A stretch of 12,634 nucleotides of DNA from Cyanobacteria bacterium HKST-UBA02. Lineage in GTDB: Bacteria; Cyanobacteriota; Vampirovibrionia; Obscuribacterales; Obscuribacteraceae. The notes under the pieces were generated by a model, which was given only the letters and a program-made list of their open reading frames with translations, did not search any database and was not told the DNA's origin. The position numbers and the translations under genes were made by a program. The stretch lies in NCBI GenBank assembly GCA_020431945.1, contig JAGQHH010000204.1, positions 1-12,634 of the forward strand, given 5' to 3'. Shown one piece after another: positions 1 through 7,116 of the stretch. Position 1 is the first letter of the stretch; each line of letters starts with the position of its first letter.

Positions 1-1
1 C

Positions 2-574
2 GCCATCGAGCTCGAGCCCGAATATGACGTCGCTTATATTCACCGTGGTTCCGCATACAGTGGCATGGACAGACCGGAGGATGCCCTCAAGGACTACGAC
101 AAAGCTCTGGAGATGGACCCCACCAACGGCGATCTCCTCAAGAAACGTGGTCGCGCCTATTTCGTCCTCAAGAACGCCAAGCAGGCTCTGGAGGACTTCA
201 CTGCCGCCATCAAACAGGACAACACCAATCCCGACCTCTATTATCACCGCGCCAAGGCCTATATGCAGCTCGGTGACGACGGTCAGGCCATGGCCAACCT
301 GGAGGACGCCATCAGAATCAACCCGAACCAGGCGAATTTCTACCTGGCCCGGGCTTTCCTCTGGCATAAAGAAGGCAAATCCATCCTCGCCAGAGAAGAC
401 ATAAAGCGCGCCCAGTTCTTCGACCCCAGCCTGCCCAAAGACATTCGCTTCGCCACCGACCCGAAAAATCCGGATCGCTGGTACGAAGAGACATTTCTCA
501 CCGACCAGAACAAGACCGGCGACAAGGATACCTCGGAAAAACTGGAAAATTTCACATCGCTTGGCGGTGACTGA
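2..574 (+). CDS. TPR-repeat protein, 5' end missing
   Basis: This is the C-terminal 190 residues of a tetratricopeptide-repeat protein. The frame is open from base 2, so the true start lies outside the window. Three to four 34-residue TPR units are visible at about residues 9-42, 43-76, 77-110 and a degenerate one from 111. They show the usual spaced Gly/Ala/Tyr pattern (HRGSAY, KRGRAY, HRAKAY) and end in Asp-Pro or Asn-Pro turns. After the repeats comes a hydrophilic tail of about 50 residues with no recognised domain. TPR arrays are protein-protein interaction scaffolds, and no enzymatic function can be read from this fragment. The stop lies 14 nt before the flavoprotein gene, so the two are probably co-transcribed and a functional partnership is possible. 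Family assignment is firm; the specific role is unknown. Confidence 0.88.
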   Translation, partial: AIELEPEYDVAYIHRGSAYSGMDRPEDALKDYDKALEMDPTNGDLLKKRGRAYFVLKNAKQALEDFTAAIKQDNTNPDLYYHRAKAYMQLGDDGQAMANLEDAIRINPNQANFYLARAFLWHKEGKSILAREDIKRAQFFDPSLPKDIRFATDPKNPDRWYEETFLTDQNKTGDKDTSEKLENFTSLGGD

Positions 575-588
575 TACAGGTTCGTGCC

Positions 589-2673
589 GTGAGCCAGCCA
601 AAGAGAATCATCATCCTGGGAGGCGGGTTCGCCGGAGTTCGTTGCGCCAAGACGCTGCGTAAGCTCCTCAGCAAGCAAGAAGCTGAGATAGTCCTTTTCA
701 ACAAGGAAAACCACATGGTTTTCCATCCTCTCCTGGCGGAGGTGGCAAGCGCCGCAATCAAGACCAAGGACGTGGCCGCGCCCCTGAGGCTCCTGCTCAC
801 CGAGGTTCACTGCCGCTCGGAAGAAGTGCTCAATGTCGACCTCGATGAGAATTTCATCGAATACGAGGCTTTCGATGCCACCCGCCGGCGCATGCATTAC
901 GACCAGCTCGTGATCTCTTGCGGCAACTCGGCCAACCTGGCGATGATCCACGGCATGGACGAGCACGCTTTCGCCCTCAAGACAGTCGGCGACGCTCTGC
1001 TCATCCAGTCTCATATCATCGACCAGCTCGAGAAAGCCGAGGTCTGCGACGATCCGGAAAAGAAAAAATGGCTGCTCTCCTTCATCATCGTCGGGGGCGG
1101 TTTCAGCGGTGTCGAGGTGGCCGGCGAAATCAACGACCTGGTGCGCTCCATCTGCAAGTATTACGACAACATCTGCAACGAGGATCTCCGGGTGGTGCTC
1201 ATCCACTCGCGCTCGCAGATCCTGCCGGAGGTGACTTCGGAGTTGCGGGACTTCGCCAGGAAAGAGATGGAGAAGGCAGGAGTCGAATTCATCTTGGAAG
1301 CGGGAGCCAACCATGCTACCGGCCGTGGTGTCTTTCTCAAAGACGGCACCTTCATCCCCGGTGCCACCATCGTCTGTACCGTAGGCTCACGACCGCATTA
1401 TCTGGTAGACAGGCTCCAGGTCGAGAAAGACCGGGGCCGGCTCAAGACCAGGGCGGATATGAGCCTGCCGGGCTACGACAATGTCTGGTCCATCGGTGAC
1501 TGCGCGGCGGTACCGAATGAGGTGACCGGTGAGATGTCACCGCCGGTGGCGCAGATTGCCGAGCGCCAGGGCACCCAGCTCGCCCACAACATCAAAGCTC
1601 GCATGGCAGGCGCGCCCACCCGGGCCTTCGCCTATCATATGAAGGGCATGCTCTGCTCCATAGGCGGGCATAACGCTGTCGCCCAGATAGGCAATCTCAG
1701 GATTTCGGGATTCCCGGCCTGGTTCATCTGGCGGACTGTCTACCTGATGAAGCTTCCGTCCCTGATGCAAAAAGCGAAAGTCGGTGTGGAGTGGTTCTGC
1801 GACCTGATCTTTCCCCGGGACATCACCTATGTCAAAACCGACCGCTCCCGCAGCGTCAGCCGGGCGTTCTACGGCCCGGGAGACTATATCTTCAAGCAGG
1901 ATGATCCCGCCGACGATTTCTATGTCATCGAGCAGGGCGAAGTCGATATTCTGGTGCGCAACGAGAAGACCGGTCATGAGGATCTGGTGGCCATCCTCGG
2001 AGCCGGCGATTTCTTCGGGGAAGCGGCTCTGGTAGCCAATCGGCCGCGCAATGCCTCGGTGCGAGCGCGAAGCAATGTCCTGGTGGTCACCATGGGACGC
2101 GGTCTCTTCTCCGAGATGTCCGCCCTGACACCCCTGCGCGACGCCATCGCCAAAGCGGTGAGACGCCGGCGCAATGTCTGGAAAGACCTGCCGGAGGTCC
2201 AGAAGATCCTGGAAGAGATTCCTCTCAAGGCAGTCATGGAAGACATGCCTTCCGATACTCTGCATCCCACCGACTATCTGGACAAGGCTCTCACTAAATT
2301 CACCCGCAACGAGCTCGACTTCTTCTTCGTTATCGACAAGCAAGGAAGTGTTGTGGGCATCGTCACCAGAAGCGACCTGCTGCGCACCATCGAAGTAGCA
2401 GTGAGTTTACAGGGTCAGGAAGACGACCTTATTCGGGTGCACCACATAATGGGTCACAGCCCCACAGTGATCTGCAAGAGCGAGACCACGGTGATGGCGG
2501 TGGCCACCATGCGCGAGCACGGTCTCAAGCGCCTGCCGGTGGTGGACGACTATGTCAGCAACAAGCTCCTGGGCTGTGTCCGGATCGAGACGATCATGGC
2601 GGAGATCGTGAAAGAGCTCACCCGTCACGAGAAAATCCGGGTCACTTCCGAATTCGTCAATCCTTTTGCGTAA
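589..2673 (+). CDS. NDH-2-like NADH dehydrogenase fused to cNMP-binding and CBS domains
   Basis: This 694-aa protein has three parts. Residues 1-410 form a type II NADH:quinone oxidoreductase-like flavoprotein. An FAD-binding GGGFAG lies at 11-16, a second nucleotide-binding GGGFSG at 169-174, and the second FAD motif (WSIGDCA) at 300-306. A quinone-site-like PVAQIAERQG lies at 319-328, and an aromatic, amphipathic membrane-binding segment at about 371-410. Residues 425-520 form a cyclic-nucleotide-binding domain with an intact phosphate-binding cassette: FFGEAAL at 475-481 (Glu478) and RPRNAS at 485-490 (Arg487). Residues 545-675 hold two CBS motifs, visible as GSVVGIVTRSDLL and LLGCVRIETIM. 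NDH-2 enzymes move electrons from NADH to quinone at the inner membrane face without pumping protons. The added domains suggest control by a cyclic nucleotide and an adenine nucleotide, which is inference. The GTG start is followed directly by the beta-strand of the Rossmann fold. The ribosome site is weak (AGG, 578-580), perhaps relying on coupling to the TPR gene. Confidence 0.9.
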   Translation: MSQPKRIIILGGGFAGVRCAKTLRKLLSKQEAEIVLFNKENHMVFHPLLAEVASAAIKTKDVAAPLRLLLTEVHCRSEEVLNVDLDENFIEYEAFDATRRRMHYDQLVISCGNSANLAMIHGMDEHAFALKTVGDALLIQSHIIDQLEKAEVCDDPEKKKWLLSFIIVGGGFSGVEVAGEINDLVRSICKYYDNICNEDLRVVLIHSRSQILPEVTSELRDFARKEMEKAGVEFILEAGANHATGRGVFLKDGTFIPGATIVCTVGSRPHYLVDRLQVEKDRGRLKTRADMSLPGYDNVWSIGDCAAVPNEVTGEMSPPVAQIAERQGTQLAHNIKARMAGAPTRAFAYHMKGMLCSIGGHNAVAQIGNLRISGFPAWFIWRTVYLMKLPSLMQKAKVGVEWFCDLIFPRDITYVKTDRSRSVSRAFYGPGDYIFKQDDPADDFYVIEQGEVDILVRNEKTGHEDLVAILGAGDFFGEAALVANRPRNASVRARSNVLVVTMGRGLFSEMSALTPLRDAIAKAVRRRRNVWKDLPEVQKILEEIPLKAVMEDMPSDTLHPTDYLDKALTKFTRNELDFFFVIDKQGSVVGIVTRSDLLRTIEVAVSLQGQEDDLIRVHHIMGHSPTVICKSETTVMAVATMREHGLKRLPVVDDYVSNKLLGCVRIETIMAEIVKELTRHEKIRVTSEFVNPFA

Positions 2674-2852
2674 AAGAGGCCGGGGCAGCAGGCTGAAGAT
2701 AAATGACACTGATGAGGATGAGAAGAAATACGCTTATTTTGTTCGTCGGCGCCATATTACGCCATCATGACAACAATGAGGCTATGCCGAAATTGCACTT
2801 TACTTCCTAACAAGCCGGACGATTGCCGTAAAATTGAAAACAGTACAAGATT

Positions 2853-2859
2853 GGGAGAG
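2853..2859 (+). promoter_or_regulatory. Ribosome binding site of the DUF4870-like gene
   Basis: GGGAGAG lies 5 nt before the ATG at 2865. It is the strongest Shine-Dalgarno match in the left half of the window and fixes the start of the membrane-protein cluster. The two genes that follow lack comparable sites. Confidence 0.7.
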
Positions 2860-2864
2860 TAATC

Positions 2865-3293
2865 ATGGATGACGACAGGTCGGTACCGGACAAGCTCAAG
2901 CACAATCTCCCGGGCAGGACCAATATGCTCAGCGTCGACTATAACCTGGCCGGCCTGCTCTGCTATTTCCCACTCATGCCCATCAATATCGTCAGCTCGG
3001 TGCTCTGGCTGGTCACCGAACCCAAAGAGAACAAATTCGTCCGCTTCCATGCCATGCAGTCCCTGATGCTTTTGGGTGTCGTAATCGCCGGAAGCATCGT
3101 GGTCAGCATCCTCCACTTTCTCACTTTTATTCCTTTTTTGGGCTCGATCATCGGGCTCGGCCTGGGAATCATCAGCTTCGTCCTCTGGGCAGGTTTTTTC
3201 GTCTCCTATATCCTGCTCATGGTCAAAGCCCACAGCCGCGAAATGTTCAAGCTTCCTTATCTGGGCGACCTGGCTGACCAGTACACCAACTGA
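2865..3293 (+). CDS. DUF4870/Tic20-like small integral membrane protein
   Basis: This is a 142-aa membrane protein with a polar N-terminus of about 25 residues. Hydrophobic segments lie at about 28-50, 66-88 and 92-120. Signatures of the DUF4870 / Tic20-like family are present: an early tyrosine-containing stretch leading into the first helix, then TEPKENKFVRFHAMQSL at 51-67 (the family's conserved 'K.VRFHA.QSL' box), and the closing KLPYLGDLADQY at 129-140. Members are small membrane proteins of unclear function; the Tic20 comparison rests on fold and motif, not on demonstrated import activity. Length matches the family. The gene has a strong ribosome site and opens a cluster with 5-nt and 3-nt gaps to the next two genes. 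Family call is good; the role is unknown. Confidence 0.8.
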   Translation: MDDDRSVPDKLKHNLPGRTNMLSVDYNLAGLLCYFPLMPINIVSSVLWLVTEPKENKFVRFHAMQSLMLLGVVIAGSIVVSILHFLTFIPFLGSIIGLGLGIISFVLWAGFFVSYILLMVKAHSREMFKLPYLGDLADQYTN

Positions 3294-3298
3294 CAGCC

Positions 3299-3889
3299 TT
3301 GGCCGACGATGACGAGATCCGCAAAGTCAGCGAGTCGGTGAAAAAACAACCCGGCGCCAGAGCCCTGGCATCGCCTGTTTATTTCATCATCCAGCAGCTC
3401 GCCGTGCTGATCTCGATCAATCTCGTCTTCCCCCTGGTGCTCGATATCGGATGGCAAGGCAGTCTTATCGAGCAGGCTTATTTCGTGGTTGTCTATTCCG
3501 TCGCCTATAGCATCACCGGTCTTCTCTTCCTGGCCGTTGCCGCCTGGCTCTCGATCATGCTCGAATGTGTCAAGTATTTCGGAGCGATCAGAAAGGGCTC
3601 TTTCGACAGCGATAACACCGCCCGGGAGATCGCCCTCAAAGTCATGGCCGGTAGCCAGCCCCGCTGGCTGATATCCCTTGCACCTCCGGTGGTGCCGATG
3701 ATCACCCTGGCTCTGGTGGCCGGTCTCTTTCATGCCCATCTACCGATCGACACCAGCGAGCTTCTCATGCAGGCCTGTGTCCTGCAGGGACTGCTCTCCT
3801 ATTTCGTCACCCTGCCCTGGGTGCTCAAAGCCCAGTCGGCCTTCGATGACGCAGTCAAACAAATAGAAACCGAAAAAGAAGAAGAGTAA
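3299..3889 (+). CDS. Uncharacterised multi-pass membrane protein
   Basis: This 196-aa protein belongs to no family I recognise. It has a charged N-terminus of about 25 residues and hydrophobic segments at about 27-49, 58-92 (long enough for one extended helix or two), 123-147 and 155-175. The tail is strongly acidic (TEKEEE). The proposed TTG start lies 5 nt after the upstream stop, with no clear Shine-Dalgarno, so translation is probably coupled to the DUF4870-like gene. No later in-frame Met precedes the first membrane helix. Tight spacing suggests the two membrane proteins are made together and may interact. The segment KYFGAIRKGSFDSDN at 92-106, between helix groups, has the feel of the linker in DUF4870-type proteins, so a distant relationship is possible but unproven. 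Reading-frame confidence is high; the start codon is less certain. Confidence 0.72.
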   Translation: MADDDEIRKVSESVKKQPGARALASPVYFIIQQLAVLISINLVFPLVLDIGWQGSLIEQAYFVVVYSVAYSITGLLFLAVAAWLSIMLECVKYFGAIRKGSFDSDNTAREIALKVMAGSQPRWLISLAPPVVPMITLALVAGLFHAHLPIDTSELLMQACVLQGLLSYFVTLPWVLKAQSAFDDAVKQIETEKEEE

Positions 3890-3892
3890 GCC

Positions 3893-4783
3893 GTGGACCA
3901 GGACCAGCCCGACGAGATCTATTACGAAGGCATGCTGGTTTTCTGCCGCATCCTCAAAGCCGCTCCGGGAGGCTATCTGGTCTCTGTCGCCTCGATCGCC
4001 CAGCCGACCTTCATGTATTCGAGCAACACTTACGAAAAAGACCAGGAAGTCCGGGCTCGTATCGAATCCATAGACAGCGAAGGCGTGATTCTGAAAGACG
4101 CTTCCGATGAGCTATCCGGCAAAAGAAAGCAATCTCAGAAAAGGAAGCGGGGAATCGATCTCTTCCCCCCTCCTTTTGAACCGAAGAAGAAGAAAGCGAT
4201 AAGAGGAAAAGCGAAGAATACTATTCTTGCCGAGCTGGCATCGCAGTGTTTTACAGGCTGTCTCACCCTCGAGAACAATCGCCAGAAATCGCGGGGCGCC
4301 ATGCTCCTCTATCTGGGCCGGGCGGTGGGTTGTGTTCATACCAGTATGAAAAGACCGATGACCGAAAGCACCCCGGACTCCCTCGAGACACTGCTTCCCC
4401 TGGTTCCGGATGCCGGCTCGAAAATCTCGATCCACGAGCTGCCCGATGAGATCGTCCTGCCGATGGCATCTATATTTCTGGGCTATCCGGTGGCAAGACA
4501 GGACGACTACACCGCGCTCGATTATCTGGAATATATCTGTCCATGGCTCAGCGAGAACCGGGGAATCGCCATCCTGGCTGTAACTTTCGCAAAAGCCCCG
4601 GCCACCGCCCTGATTTTCATTTACAAAGGAATGTTCACCGGCGCCTATCTTGTCGAGCATGCCGCCTATGTGCTGGACTTGAACAAGGTGAAAGAGCTCG
4701 TGCGCCTGGATAGAGAAGCCTCTCTGGACGTGGCGATCCTCCCGCCCGAGTTGGGTCCGGACCTCGGCTATACACTTGATTAA
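3893..4783 (+). CDS. Hypothetical protein, S1-like N-terminus and PATAN/DUF4388-like halves
   Basis: This 296-aa protein has no signal peptide or membrane helix. Residues 10-70 follow an OB-fold/S1-like pattern: YYEGMLVFCRI, a GGYLVSV strand, a 'G/D-x-E-V-x-A-x-I' strand at 50-58 and a closing SEGVILK. A basic linker at 75-108 (KRKQSQKRKR, KKKK) could bind nucleic acid or act only as a linker. Residues 109-150 resemble the PATAN/DUF4388 signature: a helix ending in Phe-Thr-Gly, then a strand, then LLYLGRAVGCVHTS. A second segment at 223-257 (AILAV, then ALIFIYKGMFTGAYLVEH) has a similar hydrophobic and Gly pattern. PATAN domains occur in response-regulator-type signalling proteins. All of these are distant matches made by eye. 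The GTG start lies 3 nt after the stop of the upstream membrane gene, so it is probably the third gene of that operon. Confidence 0.7.
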   Translation: MDQDQPDEIYYEGMLVFCRILKAAPGGYLVSVASIAQPTFMYSSNTYEKDQEVRARIESIDSEGVILKDASDELSGKRKQSQKRKRGIDLFPPPFEPKKKKAIRGKAKNTILAELASQCFTGCLTLENNRQKSRGAMLLYLGRAVGCVHTSMKRPMTESTPDSLETLLPLVPDAGSKISIHELPDEIVLPMASIFLGYPVARQDDYTALDYLEYICPWLSENRGIAILAVTFAKAPATALIFIYKGMFTGAYLVEHAAYVLDLNKVKELVRLDREASLDVAILPPELGPDLGYTLD

Positions 4784-4832
4784 CTGTTCTGAGAAAGAGC
4801 GAAATCTCATTGCCGCCCTCTAGAATCAGGTC

Positions 4833-5765
4833 ATGCAGATCCTGCTCATAGTCATGCTTCTGGTGGTCACCCTCTGGGCGCCCCTGCCGGTACTGGCATC
4901 AGGGGAAAAATCCGGCATGCGTAAAATCCGCTACCACGGCAAGAAGCGGAAGTTCCTGGTGCATGTGCCCGAGGACAAGCCGGACAGACCCCTGCCTGTG
5001 GTCATCCTGCTTCATGGCGCCCTGACCTCCCCGAGACTGGTTCAATGGATAAGCAGGATGTCCCAGAAAGCCGACAGCGAAAAATTCTATGCCGTCTACC
5101 CGGCCAGCACCGGCGGTCTGCTCTCCACCTGGAACGCCGGTGAATGTTGCGGTCCCGCCCAGAAAAACGAAGTGGACGATATAGGCTTTCTCTCGGCGGT
5201 CATCGATAAGATGAGCACCGATTACCAGGTGGACCCCTCGAGGATCTATATAGCCGGGGTCTCCAATGGCGGCATGATGGCCTACCGTGCCGGTTGCGAG
5301 CTCTCGGAAAGGGTGGCGGCCATCGCCTCGGTGGAAGGATTCATGGCATCCTGTCACTGCCGCCCGAAAGTTCCTGTCAGCGTCCTGGCCATAAACGGCA
5401 CCGAGGACAGGGTCATACCCATAGAAGGCGGCACCGGAAGATTCTGGGGATTCTTCCCGGTGAAGGTCAAGCCGGCATCATCAGCCCTGGAATTCTGGCT
5501 CGATCGCAATCGATGTCTGGACGAACCCGCCATCGAGGAGCACGGTCATATCACCAAAAGGACTTTTGTAAGCCCAGAAAGCAATACCGAAGTTTGTTTC
5601 TATACGATCGAAGGCGGCGGTCATGCCTGGCCCGGAGGGCGATGGTCTTTTCCACTATCCCCGGAAAGACGCCGGGAATTTTCCGCCACCGACGAGATCT
5701 GGGAATTCTTCAAGGATCACTCCCGTGTCTCTCCAACTGCGACGGCAGAGGCTCCACCACGGTAA
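4833..5765 (+). CDS. Secreted alpha/beta-hydrolase, LpqC/PHB-depolymerase/feruloyl-esterase type
   Basis: This 310-aa exported esterase begins with a signal peptide whose hydrophobic core spans residues 2-20 and which has a likely cleavage near Ala22-Ser-Gly. The mature part shows the family order. An oxyanion-side LLHGALTSP lies at 59-67, a W..GECCGPA box at 100-109 and VDDIGFL at 114-120. The nucleophile elbow GVSNGG lies at 142-147 (Ser144), the acid in NGTEDRVIP at 188-196 (Asp192), and the catalytic His in GGGHAWPGG at 261-269 (His264). Members hydrolyse esters such as poly-hydroxybutyrate oligomers or feruloyl groups on plant polysaccharide; the substrate here cannot be told. The family's fold ends near FFKDH (residue 296), and the last 14 or so residues form a low-complexity tail encoded mostly in the overlap with the convergent exosortase gene. 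The gene lies 49 nt after the preceding one and may share its transcript. Confidence 0.87.
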   Translation: MQILLIVMLLVVTLWAPLPVLASGEKSGMRKIRYHGKKRKFLVHVPEDKPDRPLPVVILLHGALTSPRLVQWISRMSQKADSEKFYAVYPASTGGLLSTWNAGECCGPAQKNEVDDIGFLSAVIDKMSTDYQVDPSRIYIAGVSNGGMMAYRAGCELSERVAAIASVEGFMASCHCRPKVPVSVLAINGTEDRVIPIEGGTGRFWGFFPVKVKPASSALEFWLDRNRCLDEPAIEEHGHITKRTFVSPESNTEVCFYTIEGGGHAWPGGRWSFPLSPERRREFSATDEIWEFFKDHSRVSPTATAEAPPR

Positions 5766-7116
5766 TCGCCCACCAGGGACCCCGGCTGCGACCCATGAGA
5801 GCGGACCAGTACCAGGCCGAGACATCGGTAAAGGACTGTTTTCGAGACCCGCCGCCGCTATCATAAATCCGCTCGCGTACGACAAGACTCTCCCGGCCCC
5901 TTCGGGCTCGAAACCGGCCCCACTCGATACCGGCACTGTCGAACAGCTCGGGAAGCCACTTTATCTCATAACCCCCGGCACGATAACAGTGGCTCGAGGG
6001 ATGGAGCTGCCTGGTGCTCGAGTATACGAAGCGTATGACAATTCTTCTTCTGCCGTCGCTGAAAACCCCGATTCGTCCGGGGAAGCTCTCGACAAACTTA
6101 CTTGTCAATGAAGAGAGCGGCACCGCCCTGAGCTCCCGGCCCTCGAAAGTCGAGGGAAAACCCGGGAAGACAAGCGGTGCCGCCGCCGTCTCTTTCGGTC
6201 CCATGACCGGCAGCACTGCCGCGAGGGAGGAGCTCATAGCAAAGCAAAGAATCAGCAGGCTGGACATCACCGCAGCGAGGCGACCGGACAGAACTCTCTC
6301 TCTTTCAGCCCGGTTCTCGGCACTGGCTTCTTGCATGGAACGAGCATAGAGAACGATGAGCACGACAAAAAGGGCAAAGGAGGCGACACCGACTCCGGTG
6401 TGCACCGGATCGTGAAGGGAGGGAGGCACGTTTATGGCTCCGGTCTCGAGATAGACCAGAGAGCTGACTCTCAAGGCATTGGCAATGATCGAGGAAAATA
6501 CCGCAAAGAGAGTCACCCTGGCAGCGTCAGCAGGGGAAAGCCGTTTGAGAGCAGCAAGCAGAGCCGCCAGAAAAACAGCCGTCCAGAGGGTCTTTATGCC
6601 GCTGCAGGGCTGATCTATAGAGACGAGACAGTTGTCGAGGAAAATCTGGGCACCGCTTCGGGTCACCCCCAGGGCGCCCAGGTTCAAGAAAATCACTGCC
6701 AGATGACTGCTCAGCACCCGGAGGGGATAGCCGGCATAGAAATTCATCGATGCCACCACCGGCAATGAGAGCATGACGAGCAGCCAGTCTCCGCAATAGA
6801 GTCTCCCGGTAAGACCGAGATTGCGCAGACTGAGAGCCAGAGCGCAGACACCCAGGGCAGCTAGAATGGTTTTCGGTGCGAAAGAACAGAGAGCGCAATA
6901 GGCGATCAGGAGAAATAGTACTGCCGGACAGAGACCACGGGGCGCCTCCCTGCCCTGGCGCCGCATCAGAATGAGCAACACCAGAGTAAGGAGCGCCACC
7001 ACTCCCAGAGGCTCGTCGGAGCCGTCGGTGGTGCGGGCCCCGTACCAGATCCAGACAGGCCAGAAGGCCAGCAGCACCATGACGAGCTGGGCGATTGCTG
7101 CTCTCATGCCGCTCAC
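5710..7116 (-). CDS. Exosortase with fused EpsI-like C-terminal domain
   Basis: Counted from the GTG at 7116 this is 468 aa. The N-terminal 270 or so residues are a polytopic exosortase/archaeosortase domain of about eight hydrophobic segments. It carries the three catalytic residues of the family: Cys171 in QPCSGIKTLW, Arg216 in ANALRVSSL and His239 in PVHTGVGVASF. Exosortases cleave and transfer PEP-CTERM-type tails of exported proteins at the membrane. A further helix at about 282-305 leads to an EpsI-like domain with the HPSSHCYRAGG box at 372-382, found fused to or beside many exosortases. The GTG overlaps the upstream stop (GTGA), and GGGGA sits 9 nt before it. An ATG nine bases further in (7107) is the alternative, and an open frame extends back to 7191 inside the upstream gene. 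The neighbouring PEP-CTERM-like protein is the obvious substrate. The C-terminus overlaps the esterase gene by 56 bp. Confidence 0.92.
   Translation of the reverse strand: MSGMRAAIAQLVMVLLAFWPVWIWYGARTTDGSDEPLGVVALLTLVLLILMRRQGREAPRGLCPAVLFLLIAYCALCSFAPKTILAALGVCALALSLRNLGLTGRLYCGDWLLVMLSLPVVASMNFYAGYPLRVLSSHLAVIFLNLGALGVTRSGAQIFLDNCLVSIDQPCSGIKTLWTAVFLAALLAALKRLSPADAARVTLFAVFSSIIANALRVSSLVYLETGAINVPPSLHDPVHTGVGVASFALFVVLIVLYARSMQEASAENRAERERVLSGRLAAVMSSLLILCFAMSSSLAAVLPVMGPKETAAAPLVFPGFPSTFEGRELRAVPLSSLTSKFVESFPGRIGVFSDGRRRIVIRFVYSSTRQLHPSSHCYRAGGYEIKWLPELFDSAGIEWGRFRARRGRESLVVRERIYDSGGGSRKQSFTDVSAWYWSALMGRSRGPWWAITVVEPLPSQLERHGSDP

Noticed and set aside
340..1314. 324-aa minus-strand open frame
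   Set aside because: It lies antisense to the TPR and flavoprotein genes, which have clear domain motifs. Its translation shows no family pattern and reflects codon bias of the sense genes.
2703..2810. 35-codon frame beginning MTLMRMRRNTLILFVGA in the gap after the flavoprotein gene
   Set aside because: The N-terminus looks signal-like, but there is no good ribosome site, the rest is featureless and the length is within chance.
2823..2851. TTGCCG-17-CAAGAT as a promoter for the DUF4870-like gene
   Set aside because: Both boxes match consensus poorly and the -10 abuts the ribosome binding site, leaving no sensible leader.
4790..4809. TGAGA...TCTCA inverted repeat before the esterase gene as a terminator
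   Set aside because: The stem is only 5 bp, with a 10-nt loop and no T-run after it.
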